From Oxyruncus cristatus (taxonomy: Eukaryota > Chordata > Aves > Passeriformes > Cotingidae): DNA of 64,000 nucleotides. Numbering within the stretch: position 1 is the stretch's first letter; the number at the start of each line of letters is the position of its first letter. The notes under the pieces are model-generated. The model saw only the letters and a list, made by a program, of their open reading frames with translations. It did no database searches and was not told where the DNA came from. A program made the position numbers and the translations under genes. Below, in pieces: positions 50,862-64,000 of this stretch. Location: contig VXAY01004102.1 of assembly GCA_013399855.1 (NCBI GenBank), positions 1,040,933 to 1,104,932 of the forward strand, given 5' to 3'.

Positions 50862-51384
50862 TTGGCACTGCTGAGGCCACACCTCGAATCCTGTGTTCAG
50901 TTTTGGGCACCTCACAACAAGAAAGACCCTGAGATGCTGAAGCGTGTCCAGAGAACGGCAGTGGAGCTGGTGAAGGGTCTAGAGCACAAATCTGATGAGG
51001 AGCAGCTGAGGGAGCTGAGGTGGTTTTGCCTGGAGAAGAGGAGGCTCAGGGGAGATGTTTATTGCTCTCTACAACTACTTGAAAGGATGTTGTAGCCAGG
51101 CGGGGTTGGTCTCTTCTCTCAGGTGACAAGTGACAGGAGAAGAGGACACAGTCTCAAGTTGTGCCAGAGGAGGTTTGGACTGGATATTAGGAAAAAATTC
51201 TTCACAGAAGGGGTTGTCAAGCACTGGATCAGGCTGCCCAGGTTGAGTCACTATACATGGAGGTATTTCAAAGATGTTTAGATGTGGCACTCAGGGACAT
51301 GGTTTAGTGGTGGACCTGTCAGTGCTGTGTTAATGGTTGGTCTCAATATAAAAGGTCTTTTCCAGCTAAATGATTCTATGATTA
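50862..51384 (+). repeat. CR1 LINE 3' end, decayed
   Basis: This is a plus-strand, 5'-truncated CR1 copy. The first part reads as CR1 ORF2 ([46 protein letters not shown]) and then loses frame after the LLERML stretch near 51095. The rest keeps DNA similarity: ggaaaaaattcttcacagaa, a ggctgcccaggttgag motif, ggttggtctcaatataaaag and a single attctatga tail unit near 51380. Stops, frameshifts and a nearly lost tail mark it as older than the copy at 30.8 kb. Confidence 0.92.
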
Positions 51385-52539
51385 TAAGGACATGCCCTTC
51401 TCTGTTCAACAGCTAGGACTTTGCTATTAAGGAACTCTCTACAGGAGATAGATAATCTTAAAACAATTAGTCATGTCATATGAGTAAAAATACAAAATCC
51501 AAGACAATTTTGTTCTGACAATTTCCCACTCAGTACAAGATCGAATATAAATTCAGAGTCTGATCTTTGCTTTAGAAAAATTTCACTTTAAATTTGCAGA
51601 AACAACCATGCAGAAGATGACTAACTTTCTGACCGCACATTACAGAGATTAGTGATCTCAGGTACATTCTAAGGACAAGATGTGGCCCTGCATGCATGAC
51701 TTTCATATTAATGAGAATATTGATATGAAAACATTCATGCAAATTATAACATGGAGTCATGCAGAGCACATATGCTGGAACTGATAAATGGTTATTCAGC
51801 AGCATGTGGTGCTCCCTGTGAAATACTATGTGAACTATTTAATAAACTAGTTTCCATAAAATCCACATCATCTCACGAATGACAGAGTACATTCTCTACC
51901 ACTGCCTGCTCCTGCACAGATGTTCTCAGGATGGGGAAGAACATGTGAGATTACTGTAGGTTACTGATGGATGAAATGGGGAAGATGTCTAAGAGGGCTG
52001 AGTACCTGGGATTAATCTACAGGAGGAAGTGAAAAGAGAGGTGGTGGAGTCCTTTACTGTACAGCTGGGTGAGAGGAATGCCCTGAGGAGCCAACAGATA
52101 GAAACTCCCTGTGGGATTTAGTTGTTGTACCTTGTTCAGTTCTTTTCCTGCAGTCTATTCTATCATTCTCTCAAAGCTGGGATCCAACTCAAGAAACAAG
52201 GGAGTACCTTTACTGTCATACCCCATTAACACATTTTGAGAACATGTCGTTTTGTTGATAAAGTACCAAAATGCATGTCATGACAATCTCTGAAATATTT
52301 GATCACACTTACCACACCTTATATTGTGAAAGCAATTGCTTACATCTAGAACAATTCCACTGACATTGAAAACACTAATAGTACTTGATTTATGTTAGGG
52401 GGAAAATAAGTTGAGTTAAATAATTTTGCCTTGCAACTAAAGAGAACAGTTGATCACCATCCTTTAATATGTGAGCAGAAATTAAGCCACCACTCTCTAC
52501 TCACACATCCTGTCTTCAAACCTCTATCCCCACCCTTAG

Positions 52540-52710
52540 CTTATCTCTATCTTTCTTCAAGTGTGGTGTGCAAACATAGATGCAGTACTCACCTGAGATC
52601 TCATAGCTACTTCTTATAGTGAAATAATTAACTCTTGGGTGTGACACGTGTTCTTCTTCATGCTTGCCAAGATGACCTCTGCTTTTTTTCACAGCAGCTT
52701 TGTTGACTCA
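52540..52710 (-). repeat. Probable ancient CR1-type remnant, inverted
   Basis: The order agatgcagtactcacctgag, atctcatagctac, aataattaactct, ttgccaagatgacctctgct and a cacagcagctttgttgactc end follows the reverse complement of the CR1 ORF2 end region (the cagtactccagatgtggcctc ... atgccattggcctt ... gctggctca pattern). Divergence is high and the ends are uncertain. Confidence 0.4.
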
Positions 52711-55700
52711 GATCATCAGGAATGTGATGAAAAAAGAAAGAGATTAAGGTAGGGTATTTTATTTTACACTGCAGGGGACTGGGAATGTCACTGCAGTCAG
52801 TTGTTATGTCTCAGCTGAGCTGCAGTAATTCCCCACTGAGGAACAGCAACTACTGAAGCTGTTGTGACTGAACCATTCATAACTCAGAGTATTCTGTTGG
52901 ATAAGTGACTTGGTTCACATACCACTGTGGCCTTAAGATTCTCTCCTTTCTCTTTTTTAACAGCATTCATAAAGTCAGTTATTCTTTTATTTATATTTGT
53001 GCTTTCCTTAATTGAATTTCTTCTTGTTGAAATCAGGCTATTTCTCCAAACTACCAGGATAATTTTAGCTTCTAATCTTATAATTTATAATGTTTGCAGC
53101 CCTTCCCAGGTTAACAAAATCCAGAATTTTTTTAAGTACAGTCTATGCATCTGACTCATTATTAAAAGTAAAAAGTAAAGAAATGGACCTGTATAAGGAT
53201 TCCAACTGAAAGAACTTTTCCATTTATAGGTGAAGACACTGATAACTATTCTTAATTGTGATTTAATCTGGTCCACATCTCCTAAATTTAGGAGAAAGTA
53301 ACATATAACAACAAGTTTTACTATCGTCAAGCTATATATAGTTCCTCTCCCTTAAACACTCAAACACTTACTCTGCTAAAACAGGAAATTATGGTGAATA
53401 GACAAAATTTGTTCTTGAAAAATCTGTTTGTTTTCTTTTAGTTTCTCTATCCTCTTACTGCTTGTAATGATAATTGTCTGGTTTAATATCTTTCTGATTA
53501 TTGACATTAGGCCAAATGATTTGCAGCCTTCCAGTTCAGGCTTTCCTTTGAGGAAAAACACTATGTTTGTCCTTTTTTGTTCCAGGGTTGTGAAACAGAA
53601 TGCCATGTTTATTCTCACTAAGTTACCTCAGATTTCTAGATTTTTCCACCATTGGTTTCCACCAGTTCCAAAACCATTATTTTTAGAAAATTGGAGATTG
53701 GACAAAAATCACTTTTGAAAACTTTAACTTAACCTATCAATATAAAACTACTGATTTAAAGGCCTAATGCAGATACATCTAATTGTCTAATTACCTTCCC
53801 ACTGGGATCATTTCTCCCCTCAGTTCTTTACTACTGGTATTTTTTTCCACTAGTTGTCTTTCCTCAGTGCTTTGTATTTAAGATGCTACAATAAAGTGCA
53901 ATGGTTCAGAGGATGCTCTCCTTGCTCCTGTTGTAAGAGGAGGGAAAACTTGCTTGACAAAGGAGTTTTCCAGGCTGAGACACTCATGGTTAAAACTGAC
54001 ACTGTTTGCCTTCCTGTTATCAAGGATAACAGGAGTAAACTTTGGAAATCAGTTAGTTTCTCTTGCTTTAAAGTAAGTCATGAGAACTCATGGAGGTTAC
54101 AGATACTGGAAAATATCTGTAATTCCTGGATATTACTCTAGTTCTAATTTAGGAAGCATGAAGAGTCGAGTTAAGATGGTTTGTTTACACAGGACATCAC
54201 AACACTTATTCATCACTTGGCATAAAAGGAAGCTTGGAGTATTTCCAGGAAACCTACAAACTGGGGTAATTTCACGTAACACTTGAGACAGATGAAGAGG
54301 TAACTTCAGAAATTGAGCTTTGAATGTCAGACACTGACATTCACTCCCAGGTTTTAACTGAGGAACACTTCAGATCTATGACAAATTTAGGTCCAAAAGG
54401 AGCTACTTATGTTGCATTAGCAATTGCATACTCCAGCCAACATGCTGCTCCACAAGAATGAAGGTCCTCAACAAGTCCTCTGTGACATCCGCCAGCCTTG
54501 TGTTATTGTCTTGAATACCTCTAGGACACCTCAAATGGTGTCAGACCCTCAAGTTTAGAGATGTATAGCATTATTTGGAAAGTATTTGGGTCACAAAATC
54601 TGTCAATTAAAATATATTGTAAAACTTGAGGGAATATTTCTCAGGCTGCAGGTGAGAACATAGCACACCAGAATAATTATAAACTTTTCTAAAAGTCAGG
54701 GATATGCTATGGCCTTATTGCTAGCATCAAGTCAAAGTTAAAGGCAATCTTACTGCCACCCAGCTACAAAATATTTAAAAATTCTTCTCCTGTTTTGAGA
54801 CATACAGTTGTTTTATCCCAGCAGAAATAAAGATTCTCTAAATTATGAAGAAAAATCAACAGGAAGTCTGAAAAAGCATCTGAAAAGACTAATACATAAC
54901 ACAGAAAATATTTGCTTATAAAGGCCATTTGTTAAACTTCTCTATGAAATAGGATTACAATTTTACGTGTGATAGGAGATCATAAGAAAAGTTTGTTGGC
55001 TTCTCTTTCAGATCTTTAACCTCAGTAAAATTCAGAAACATTCACACTGACAGAAAAAAAAACTGGAATCTAAAAATGTTATCTAGTAACTTTATGAAAT
55101 ATATATATTATTCTTACAGGTCATCCACATCGTGTTTCACCCTCTAACCCAAAAAGCAGTGTCCATAATGGCAGCACCACCAGTGATGAGCAATAAACTT
55201 GTTTAAAAGCAAAATTAATGCATTTGTCACTAGCAAGTGCAGCTGGCAAAATGTTCTGAAGGTATTGAATGGAAAAGTGAGTAATACAGGAAACACAGCA
55301 ACGAAGAAAACAAATCTTTCCCTGAGGAAGAGGAGACTGCTTGGTTTCCAGGTTGCAGAGGTGGGAAACAGTGTAGGTTACACTGCAGAAGGAATCCTGT
55401 GAATTTCTAATATTTCATTTCAGGGAAAATTCTAATCTTATATGCACTTCCAGCCACACTTGACATTGGCGGACCACAACCAAAGGAGACTAAAAGCAGG
55501 CAGTACTTCTCCTATGTAAAATAAATTCTTAGCAGTGTAAAGTCAAAACTGAATTTATGTTATTAGCATAAATTCAAACTAACAAATGGATTCTGGATCA
55601 GGAGGGGCAGCTACCTGTCCTGCTGAAGTTTAGAATTTGTGTATTATTTCTACAATACGCCAGTCAAGTGGGCACAGCAAATTATATGAAGGCCATTTGG

Positions 55701-58700
55701 GAACAGTAAAATGAAAAATCTTGCCCAATTGAACAATTTTGTGTGTTGTATCCAGGGACTGTTAGACAAATAGAGGAAATAGCACAATTATGTCAAGGTT
55801 GTCAGGCAACAGAACAAGCCTGAACATGCTAAATTCTGTTACTGCTGTAGGCGACTTCTCTACAGGAGTAAGTCCGTACTGACTGAACTATTCACAGATC
55901 ATATATTTTGACAGCAATAAGTAGTCATTCTGAATTTCTTTACATATTCCAAGTCAATCTAGTTACCTTATTCTGACTGGCAGAAGCCTTAAGGTTGTTA
56001 GCAATGAAAGAACATTCATGTCCAATTTACCCCTAAAAAAAGTTTCAGGTGTCTGTCACATCGGATTTTTCAAAGTCTGCTAAAACTTGAGAATTATCTA
56101 AAAATACTCTCTGCTTCTAAACATAGATTACATATAACACATTGCAATTTTTTTCTTGAAGAAATCTAATCATAAATCATAATCAAAAAATCCAATATAA
56201 ATCATAATCTTCATTTACATAAAATCAGAGTATGCTGCTATAAATTGTTGTAGAGTGTTAAACTTTCTCAGCCACCTAGTTGTCATGTTCCCTGGCAAGA
56301 CTTCCCCTGAATGCAGGCAGCGTGGCTGTTCACATCAACCTAACTACATCCTCAGCATGAAGGTTGCTGAGGGAAAGCAGTCATTCAGATTTCACTGTAC
56401 ATATTTGATTTTTTTATTGTTATGAAAAAATATAATAGATGAGTTGTGAGTTCTGCTCCACACATTTAAGATGGGCAAAGCATAAAGCCGAATTAGAAAA
56501 GTTATGAGTTGCTGCCGTCTTGCCACACTGGTACTATCACCAGAGGTAAGTGTCACGTAGACCCAAACCCTCCACAGCACTTGGCTGCTTCTCTGGCAAT
56601 TTAGTCAACACCAACAGGCTGAAAGCTACGCCTCAGAAGCCACTTGAAGTGTTAAGCATTTGCATGTCCACTGTGAGCCACAAAAAGCTCCCAGTACTGA
56701 TACAAACCCAAGGCAAACAAGTTACTCCAGCTACAGCTCTGTGAACACTACTGTCAGAGCAAAACTGGAATAAATCCAAAAAATAGTAATTTAACTTGGA
56801 TCGGTGTTACTGGGTATGTCACTGTGAAAAATGATGGAGTAGTAACCTCAGATTTGTCACTCAGGGTCAAGACAGGACACAGGATTTTCAAACCAAGTGT
56901 TTTCTTTTTTCAGAAGTGGTGCTCTGAGTTTGATCTCCTTGAAGCAAATTTTTATTTGGGTCTTTTACTTCCCATCTTTTCAAGCTCTCAAGTTTCTAAA
57001 GAAAGTGTTTCACTGAGTAACAGGCTGTTTTGGAAAATTGTCTGTCCTGGGATTCAATGGAACTGGATGAATTTTTTTGTAAGTTTTGAAAGACAAAGAC
57101 TAGTTTTCTGTCTCTTCCAACCAGAACAGACTGTAAATGACTACAGAAAAGACTATACTGAACAAACAACAAATGATTACCTAAGCTTACTTACATAAAT
57201 ATGCCAACCCACTCAGTACAATGAACCCACCTGGATTGAGGTAGCTCTCCCCCACACTAATGATTCAGTGTACAGGTGATGTTACACTTGCTAGGAAGTT
57301 AGTAAAGCATGCTTTAGGTGCTGTAACTGGAAATAAGACTCTTCTCATGGATGAAACATCCCCTGTCTCTCTGAGACTCCTTGCAGGATGCTAAGAAATG
57401 GTTGAAGGAGAAGATCTTTTTCAGGTATTTAAATTCATGGCAGCAAAATAACAGCCTTGTCATTTTTTACATCTCCTGTGGGGATCTCCAGACTGTATAA
57501 GAGTAGGTACAAAACAATGGGTTATTCTCAGAGACATTACTTTGACCTATTCAGGAATAGCAAAATAGATCTCCTTTTTTTTGCTTCAGGTTTGTACAGG
57601 GGCTTCTCATTCTGCTCCCTAATAATATTTGCAGTGAAATCTTAGATAATTCTGTCTGAGAACAGAAGCAACAACATTTGTATCTTGACAAATTCTAGCA
57701 AGTTTTCCATGCATAAATACCTTTCAAGAGGTTTAACCTGTGATTCCAAATCAGTGGTAAATTAAGTTCATTCTTTTTAGAGCAAACCCAGGACACTGTG
57801 ACTCAAGGTTCTTACGTCAATACTAGTGAGTATTTTTGCAATATTACACTTTCAATCATCGTACACAATTCAAAGGTATGAAAAATTAACATGTTGCATT
57901 CTTCTGATACCAAATCTGCTTCACCTTGCTCATGGAAATGATTCACTGTCTTCACTCTTGATTTTGCACAAGCAAAATTATCATACATTGACACGTAGGA
58001 ATAATATGCATGCAATCCAGGAAATGCATGTAGTTTAGCTCACAATAACTTGTAGAAGTGATACTTTTATTAAATTAATAAAAGCATAAAACAAGAATCA
58101 AGGCTACATAACCTGACTCTTCCTTAGCTGTTCTCCAGTAATACTAATCTGTGCATTTGAAACCAAAATTTGTATTGTATCAAGCAATTCAGGTCCATGA
58201 ATTCACAAATACTGGTTCACCTTTAGCCACGAAAACATATTCTAGTATTCTTTATCTTTCTTCAACAGAGGACAAATTTTTGCTTTAAACAGGATGTGTG
58301 CAGGATAAATTTTGTTTCTAAATGGCAATAACAAGAAGCTTTAAAGTAAATCAGACACTGTAAAGTAATTCCACAATGCCTTGGATAGAACCCAAGACTT
58401 GCTGGTACCTAAATATATTCTCTATGGGCAAATGGAGCAGCCACCCTCAATGAGAACAATAACAATATTGCCCTGGTAACTAGTTTCATGGAGTATTCCA
58501 TAGTGGTTTCTGTCTGATAAAGAAAAGGGCAAAAATTTATTTTCTCTGAACTGCTGCTTATTAAAATCCAGAAGATGTTGAAATCCTACTTTAAACAACT
58601 ACATGGCAAAAATTTATTTTGATGGAGAAATTTGTTTCTAAAGCCTTACTTCAGCAGTTTTCAGTGTCAGATACCTGGAATTACTTTGTATCACAATATA

Positions 58701-60704
58701 GCTATGATATAAAGATTAATTATTTAATAATGAGAGGACATAGCCATAACAAAAGAGTCTCAGCAGCTTAAACATTTTTATTTTGCTGGTTACTGTCCCA
58801 CTATAGGTGAAAAGCATCCCTAAAACAAGTGTTCTGAAGGTATGAAAACAGCTGGAAGCAAATTTGTAATTTATTTAATTATGAAATTCCAGGAAACTGC
58901 ATCACATTTCAGATATTTACTGATATCTTAAATAGCATTTCTACATATGCTTTAAAAGTGTTCTGTATTTTTCCTCAAGCTCTTAATTTTGAGATTCTTT
59001 TTACTGAAGGACTCATGACATCACGATTAGTGTTTCAGTTTTATATGTTCAGGTGACATATATCATGATCTTTGGGTGTTTCCGTTTCTTTACCTCTAAA
59101 GTTCAAAACTTACATCATTATTATTCTAAGAGCTTCCAATTTGTAGAGATAGATTTCATTAAATCATGAATATAACTTATATGTAAGACAGATACCTCAG
59201 AGCCACATTTAATCCCAAAAAAAACCAAAATATAAAAGAGTGTTCTTCAATGTATTACTGGGACAGTGAGAAATCCCCAGTCTCCACATGACCAAGTGCA
59301 CATTTAATTGAATACATTTTCGAATCATTGGGGTAAGATGAAGTGCTTATTCATAATTTATTTGATAAGAAATATAAATTGGACATTATTTAGGACTACA
59401 CTGCCATAGTTAAATTGTTTCTGCTCCATTAACTATCCCAGCCTTCTACATTTCACACTGCAATCTGTTACCAGAATTTAAAATCAATTTATATTTATGT
59501 AGTTATCATTGCATACACAGCCATAAATATATTGGTTGCTAAAATACTTAATATAATCCTCTTGTTTGTAAATCCATATTCATTTAAGAAAGACTAAGAA
59601 TTTCAATAAGAAAATCAATATCTTTAATAATAACTGCAGAGGGAACATTATTGCTGTCACTATATTAACATGGAAATTAATCAAAGCAATGTGGTCTCTA
59701 CAGAACAACTCTAAGGAATAGAAAATACGAAATTTGAAAATATGAAATCTAATAAAATTATTTTATATGTACGATTAAAATATTTAAGAGCATTCCCACC
59801 CTGATTTCTGGCTTATCAGACTGGTAGCCTTGGCCGTATGATGACCCTTGATTTATTATGACAGAAGAAAACACAGTCCCTTTAAAGTCCCAGAAACATG
59901 CTCTGATAACCTGAGTGGATTAGAATGGACAAGACACACTAGTGATTGACATGTACACCATTTAACCAGCCCATAAAATCCTCATAAAGCAATTCCAGGA
60001 AAACAATGAATCAGAGTGAGGAATACCTCAGTCTGCACAGCCCACAATTCGACATCAGTGCTGAACAGGCAAGTCCCAGCCACGCAACAAGGAGCCAGGC
60101 AGCCACACAAACCAGCTTGGTACCCAGTGCACGTAATGGAAGCCGTTAACCACCTTTCACTTAACTGAGAAAACGCTCAGTGTGGCCTTTGAATATGGGA
60201 TAAATTAGAATATCCCTGTGTAGTTTTTTTAAAAAAATACTTGGTTTATGCTTGAACCAATACATCAGCTCAGTGATGTTCCCATTCCTAATTTAGTGCC
60301 TGAGTACATTTGAGTATTATATTCAGATGATTCTGAATGTGGTCCGGGTGCCTGCAACTTGCAACTAATATCATCTCAGACTTTCCATTTCAAGAATATT
60401 AAATCAGCTTTCTATAGCTTTAGCAACATATTTGGACCCCAAGTTTTTCATCCCAGATAGCTGGCTTCTGCAGAGTACAGAAGTTTTAGCTAAAACCACT
60501 CAGCTATTTCTGAAAATAAGGGTAGGGAAAAGGTGTTCTTTTAATCATATTAAGTCAATCTTAGGAGCTTTTTGTAGTAATATTAATATTTAGCCTTGGA
60601 TAGGCATTGCCTCAGTGTCAGAGGTATGATTACCATTGTCCTCCATGAAAAGCTGCCCAGGTCTATGATTGAAACCCTAAAATAGAAGTTATAAACTCAA
60701 AAAA

Positions 60705-61170
60705 TCAGGAGGAGCACTGGACTATGACACATGAAGTAGGAAGGCAGGAGAAACAGCTCAAAGATGGAGCTACCTCATGGGCTAACAGCAGGAACCAACC
60801 AGGAAGAGAGGAAAAAAATAAAATTAAAGATGAGGGGTTGCAAGGAGGTAGAAAAGAAGGCAGAGCTGGGACTGAAACAGAATCAGGAGATACTGAGGAA
60901 CAGAGGTAATGATAAAGAGAGAGGGCAACTCCAAACAGGAAACAAATAGGCATTAAAAAAAAAAGTCAAGGCATCAAGAAAAGGGACAGAATAAAGGTAA
61001 ATTTCAGACAAAGGACAGAGAACAGACAAACCAGGTGGGACTGGTTAGCATGTTACAGCAAAGGGAAAAGGTTTATGTGAGCAACAAAAGGAACATAACT
61101 AGGCAGCGTACAGTAGGACACTATAGCAAAAGAGAAGATACGGAAAATACAGAGGCAAAATAATAGCTGT
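60705..61170. repeat. Purine-rich low-complexity zone
   Basis: The plus strand is strongly biased to A and G for about 450 bp (for example aggaagagaggaaaaaaata and aaagagagagggcaac). It is low-complexity sequence rather than a defined repeat. Overlapping plus- and minus-strand ORFs there (60705-60953) reflect the bias and are not genes. Confidence 0.6.
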
Positions 61171-64000
61171 TATTTCCAATATGGTAATTGAACCAATTAC
61201 AGAGCCCCGGCATCATTTTGTTGTCCTGCACTGTTACCACAAAAACCAACTGACAGTGTTTGTTCCTTCATCTTGTGGCAGGTTGAAATAGAGGCTCACA
61301 GAGGAGAGGAGAGGCTGTTATTTGGTAAGGGTTCCTCAGTTGCTGCTTCATTTCATGCTGCTGATGGACAAAGTTCTAGGTAGAGATCAGTATTAGAAGG
61401 TGAACAGCAGGAGTAGAAGAGACCAACAAGAGTAGAGATCAAATGAGGCAGGAAAAGTATCACTGCAAGGTTAAGGCAATTTAATGATACTTTGAAGAGC
61501 TGTATACTGTAAAAACTAAGATCGATGTAATAACAGATTTCCTTGTAGATGGATTGCATTGCACCAGTCTCTTTCATTTCGCTAAGCAATCAGTTTGGGA
61601 TGATGTGCAGAAACATTGAGCTCTCGTAACCACAACTTGAAGGCAAGGGAAATTTGACTTGGGAAGGAAAAAGTGCTGCAAGTGCTTTTGGGAGTGCTTA
61701 CGGAGCATTTTGGTTTCAATCTTCATGTATGATTTCTGTCTAAGATATGGATTAGCTGCATTGGAGTTTCATAGAAAATGTGTAAATCATTTACAGTTAA
61801 TACCGATATAATAACATTATTCACTAGAGATTAATTAGAGCTGCACTGGTAAACTTAATTCTGGAATTTGTTTAACCATACCTTGGGATTTCATAAAGTA
61901 AGGTTACTTCCCTTCCTTTTCTTTTACTGGAGGATTTTTTTTTTTTAAGTTTTAGAACACAACTCAGCTACATACTAGGCTATACTACTGTGTTATACGG
62001 GAGGAAAGAAAAAAAAAAAAAGGAGTCTTAGGACTCATGTAGTGAATCAGTGTAAGAAAAAAAGCAACACAAAAAAATTAATATCATTTCAATATACCTA
62101 AACATCTATTCAGTGTTAAGTACTAGTTTGTATTTGCTATTATTTTGAGGGATTTTTTAGAACATTTCTGCCATGGTATGAGCAAGAGCCCCTTGTGGAC
62201 AGTTTCAGCAGTTCATAACTGAGAGAGTATGATTACAATGGTCCTCCCAAAGTCTGGTCACCTAGGAGCCACAACTGGAACAACCCAATGTAAAAAGCTA
62301 CAGAGTTTTCACTGCTGTGAAATTTCTACTAGCCTGTAATTATAACATGCTCAGTGTTTTTTTCCATATCAAAGTGTCTTTTTTTTAAAAACACTAACAT
62401 TTGTGCAGTCTTACTTCCCACCTTGCACACAACCCCTAATACCAGAAAACTGACACTGGCCTTCTCACTTTTCCCATTGTCAAGTTGAGGGGAAAGAAGA
62501 TGTTACAACACCGAGGTAACAATTTCAAGTGGGTTTCTTTCAGTATTACACTTATATGCTGTTAAAAAGTGTCACTGATGGCAGTAGACATAGTCAGGGT
62601 TTCTTGTGACCTAAATAAAATTACGTTTTCTGAATTAATAAACAATTATCTGATCAAGTATGTTTTTACTAGATTTGTCTGAAAATAAAGTTGGCTCTGT
62701 GTACCTAATGTGCTTAGAAAATGGTCACTGTCATAATTTTTATAAAACCAAGCATGAATTGTACAAATGGAATGACTGCAGGATTTTTCCATCCCCAAGT
62801 TAGTAGCCTAATAATCTAATGCAAGATAAAGTACACTTATCCAAAACAATTTGTTATTGATATCACTTTTGATCTGTTAATTGCAAATTAACTTATACTA
62901 ATAGTAGAGAATTTGATATTTTAACTCCAGCCAGCATCTTCCAAATCAAAGAGACATCAGAAGTGTTGATAGCTTCAGGCTTACCTGATAGAACAAGATG
63001 TAGTTCTTCGCTCGGACTGGCAGAAATGTCACAGCAGAGCAGTACAGCTGAACATACTGAAACCCCCCGCTTTTCATGGTCAATTGATACTGGCAGTTGA
63101 GAGTAACTGAGATGAGCATTTGGACTGCAGGTTTTTCTCCTCACTAGTATAAGTCTGAGCCTGAACCCCACAGCACTAAGTGGCAAGAACAGACTTGAAG
63201 GTAGGTGGCAGAAAGTATTATAATTTATAAATACAGCTCCAGTCCTATTCATGAATCTTCTGGTTCTAACAGAAATCACTAGGTGCAGGAAAGCCACCTT
63301 CATATCTACAACTATCCAAATCCAGTGGTTTTCCAGGTACCCTTTAAAATTGGTATTGCAACCTTAAGTAGCTTATTTTGTTGTAAAGACTGAAGTTTTC
63401 CCCAAATGCATTAATGAAAGATCAGTTGGCACAGAAACCAGAATTAAAAAATCAAACAACTATTAAAAACCACAGAAGTACAGTCACATGTTCTGTACTC
63501 CAAGAAACAAAGAGCAGGACAGAGCTAGCCGTTCAGCTATGCAACAGGAATACAGCCACACCTGGGAACAAACCTCGTTGGTCCTGGAGACCATTTTAGA
63601 GCCATTGTCAATGTGAAAGAATCAAATCCTACCTGCATTTGCTATAGATCGCCTTGGGGCATGAAGATTTAAGTTTAGATTAGTGATTAGTCTTACTCAA
63701 GCGTCACATGGCCAAGACAGAAACAGCTGTACATTCATTTATTTTAACGAAATGCCAAAAAAATATATAGTTAAGAACACTATAAACATCTTCTGGGCAA
63801 ACAAGTAATGGTGCTGATAACGCACGAATAACGATAACCTTAGGCATGGACATCAGAAAAGAAAGAAGATGTAAACATTCTGTCACACCAGTCGAAAAAC
63901 AGTCCGAAATAGGCTTTTAACCTGCAGGCTAATAGCATATTCCCGCCCGGCCAGAGTTTGCAAAGTTGTCCCGAGACGATTGAAATAAATTACATAAATA

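Larger units (their letters stand above)
51385..64000. other. Intergenic stretch to the right edge, no gene seen
   Basis: No supportable protein-coding or RNA gene. It contains a probable CR1 remnant (52540-52710) and a purine-rich zone (60705-61170), listed separately. The longest chance frames are 124 codons (56824-57198, plus) and 136 codons (62893-63303, minus). Neither shows a domain, a codon pattern or a convincing pair of splice borders. Confidence 0.5.

Noticed and set aside
50862..51290. ORFs of 77 (plus) and 71 (minus) codons
   Set aside because: They are pieces of a decayed CR1 element, not host genes.
56824..57198. 124-codon plus-strand ORF
   Set aside because: No recognisable motif, no Kozak or splice support, and the surrounding sequence has the same composition.

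Overview
The window is vertebrate nuclear DNA, almost certainly from a bird. It is AT-rich, with long stretches free of coding capacity, spliced exons with GT-AG borders, several CR1-type LINE 3' ends carrying the avian tail (attctatga / attctgtga repeats), and remnants of other avian interspersed repeats. Nothing prokaryotic is present: no operons, no dense ORFs, no CRISPR. Most short ORFs are chance openings.

One gene can be supported. It is the photoreceptor microtubule-associated protein gene RP1 (retinitis pigmentosa 1, oxygen-regulated protein 1), on the minus strand at the left end. Exon 2 (8945-9595) carries the start codon at 9583-9581, the first doublecortin (DCX) domain and most of the second. 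Exon 3 (7412-7583) finishes the second DCX domain. The giant terminal exon 4 begins at 4660 and stays open to base 1, where the window cuts it off. The joined frame gives about 1823 codons here; the human protein is about 2156 residues, so roughly the last 300-350 codons plus the 3'UTR lie beyond the left edge. Exon phases (0, then 1) and the lengths of the conserved blocks agree with the mammalian gene.

The remaining 54 kb (9596-64000) contains the rest of RP1 intron 1, its untranslated first exon (not located with confidence) and upstream flanking DNA. No other protein-coding gene, tRNA, rRNA or recognisable small RNA was found. In mammals the neighbour upstream of RP1 is SOX17, so this is probably part of the SOX17-RP1 intergenic region (inferred; no SOX17 sequence is seen). 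It holds CR1 copies of different ages (about 8.0, 19.5, 26.6, 30.8 and 50.9 kb, with probable remnants at 38.2 and 52.5 kb), an LTR-like avian repeat (22.8-23.6 kb), a possible second LTR fragment (31.6 kb), a GC-rich island-like block (39.8-40.1 kb), two small CpG-enriched patches (20.4-20.7 and 43.0-43.1 kb), a compound AGAT/AGAC microsatellite (22.6 kb), a CA repeat (18.2 kb) and three short two-copy tandem duplications (40.3, 44.9 and 47.2 kb).

I found no convincing new biological system. The items most worth checking are the missing RP1 first exon and promoter, the weak acceptor of exon 4, the GC-rich and CpG patches, and the LTR-like element as a possible source of regulatory sequence.
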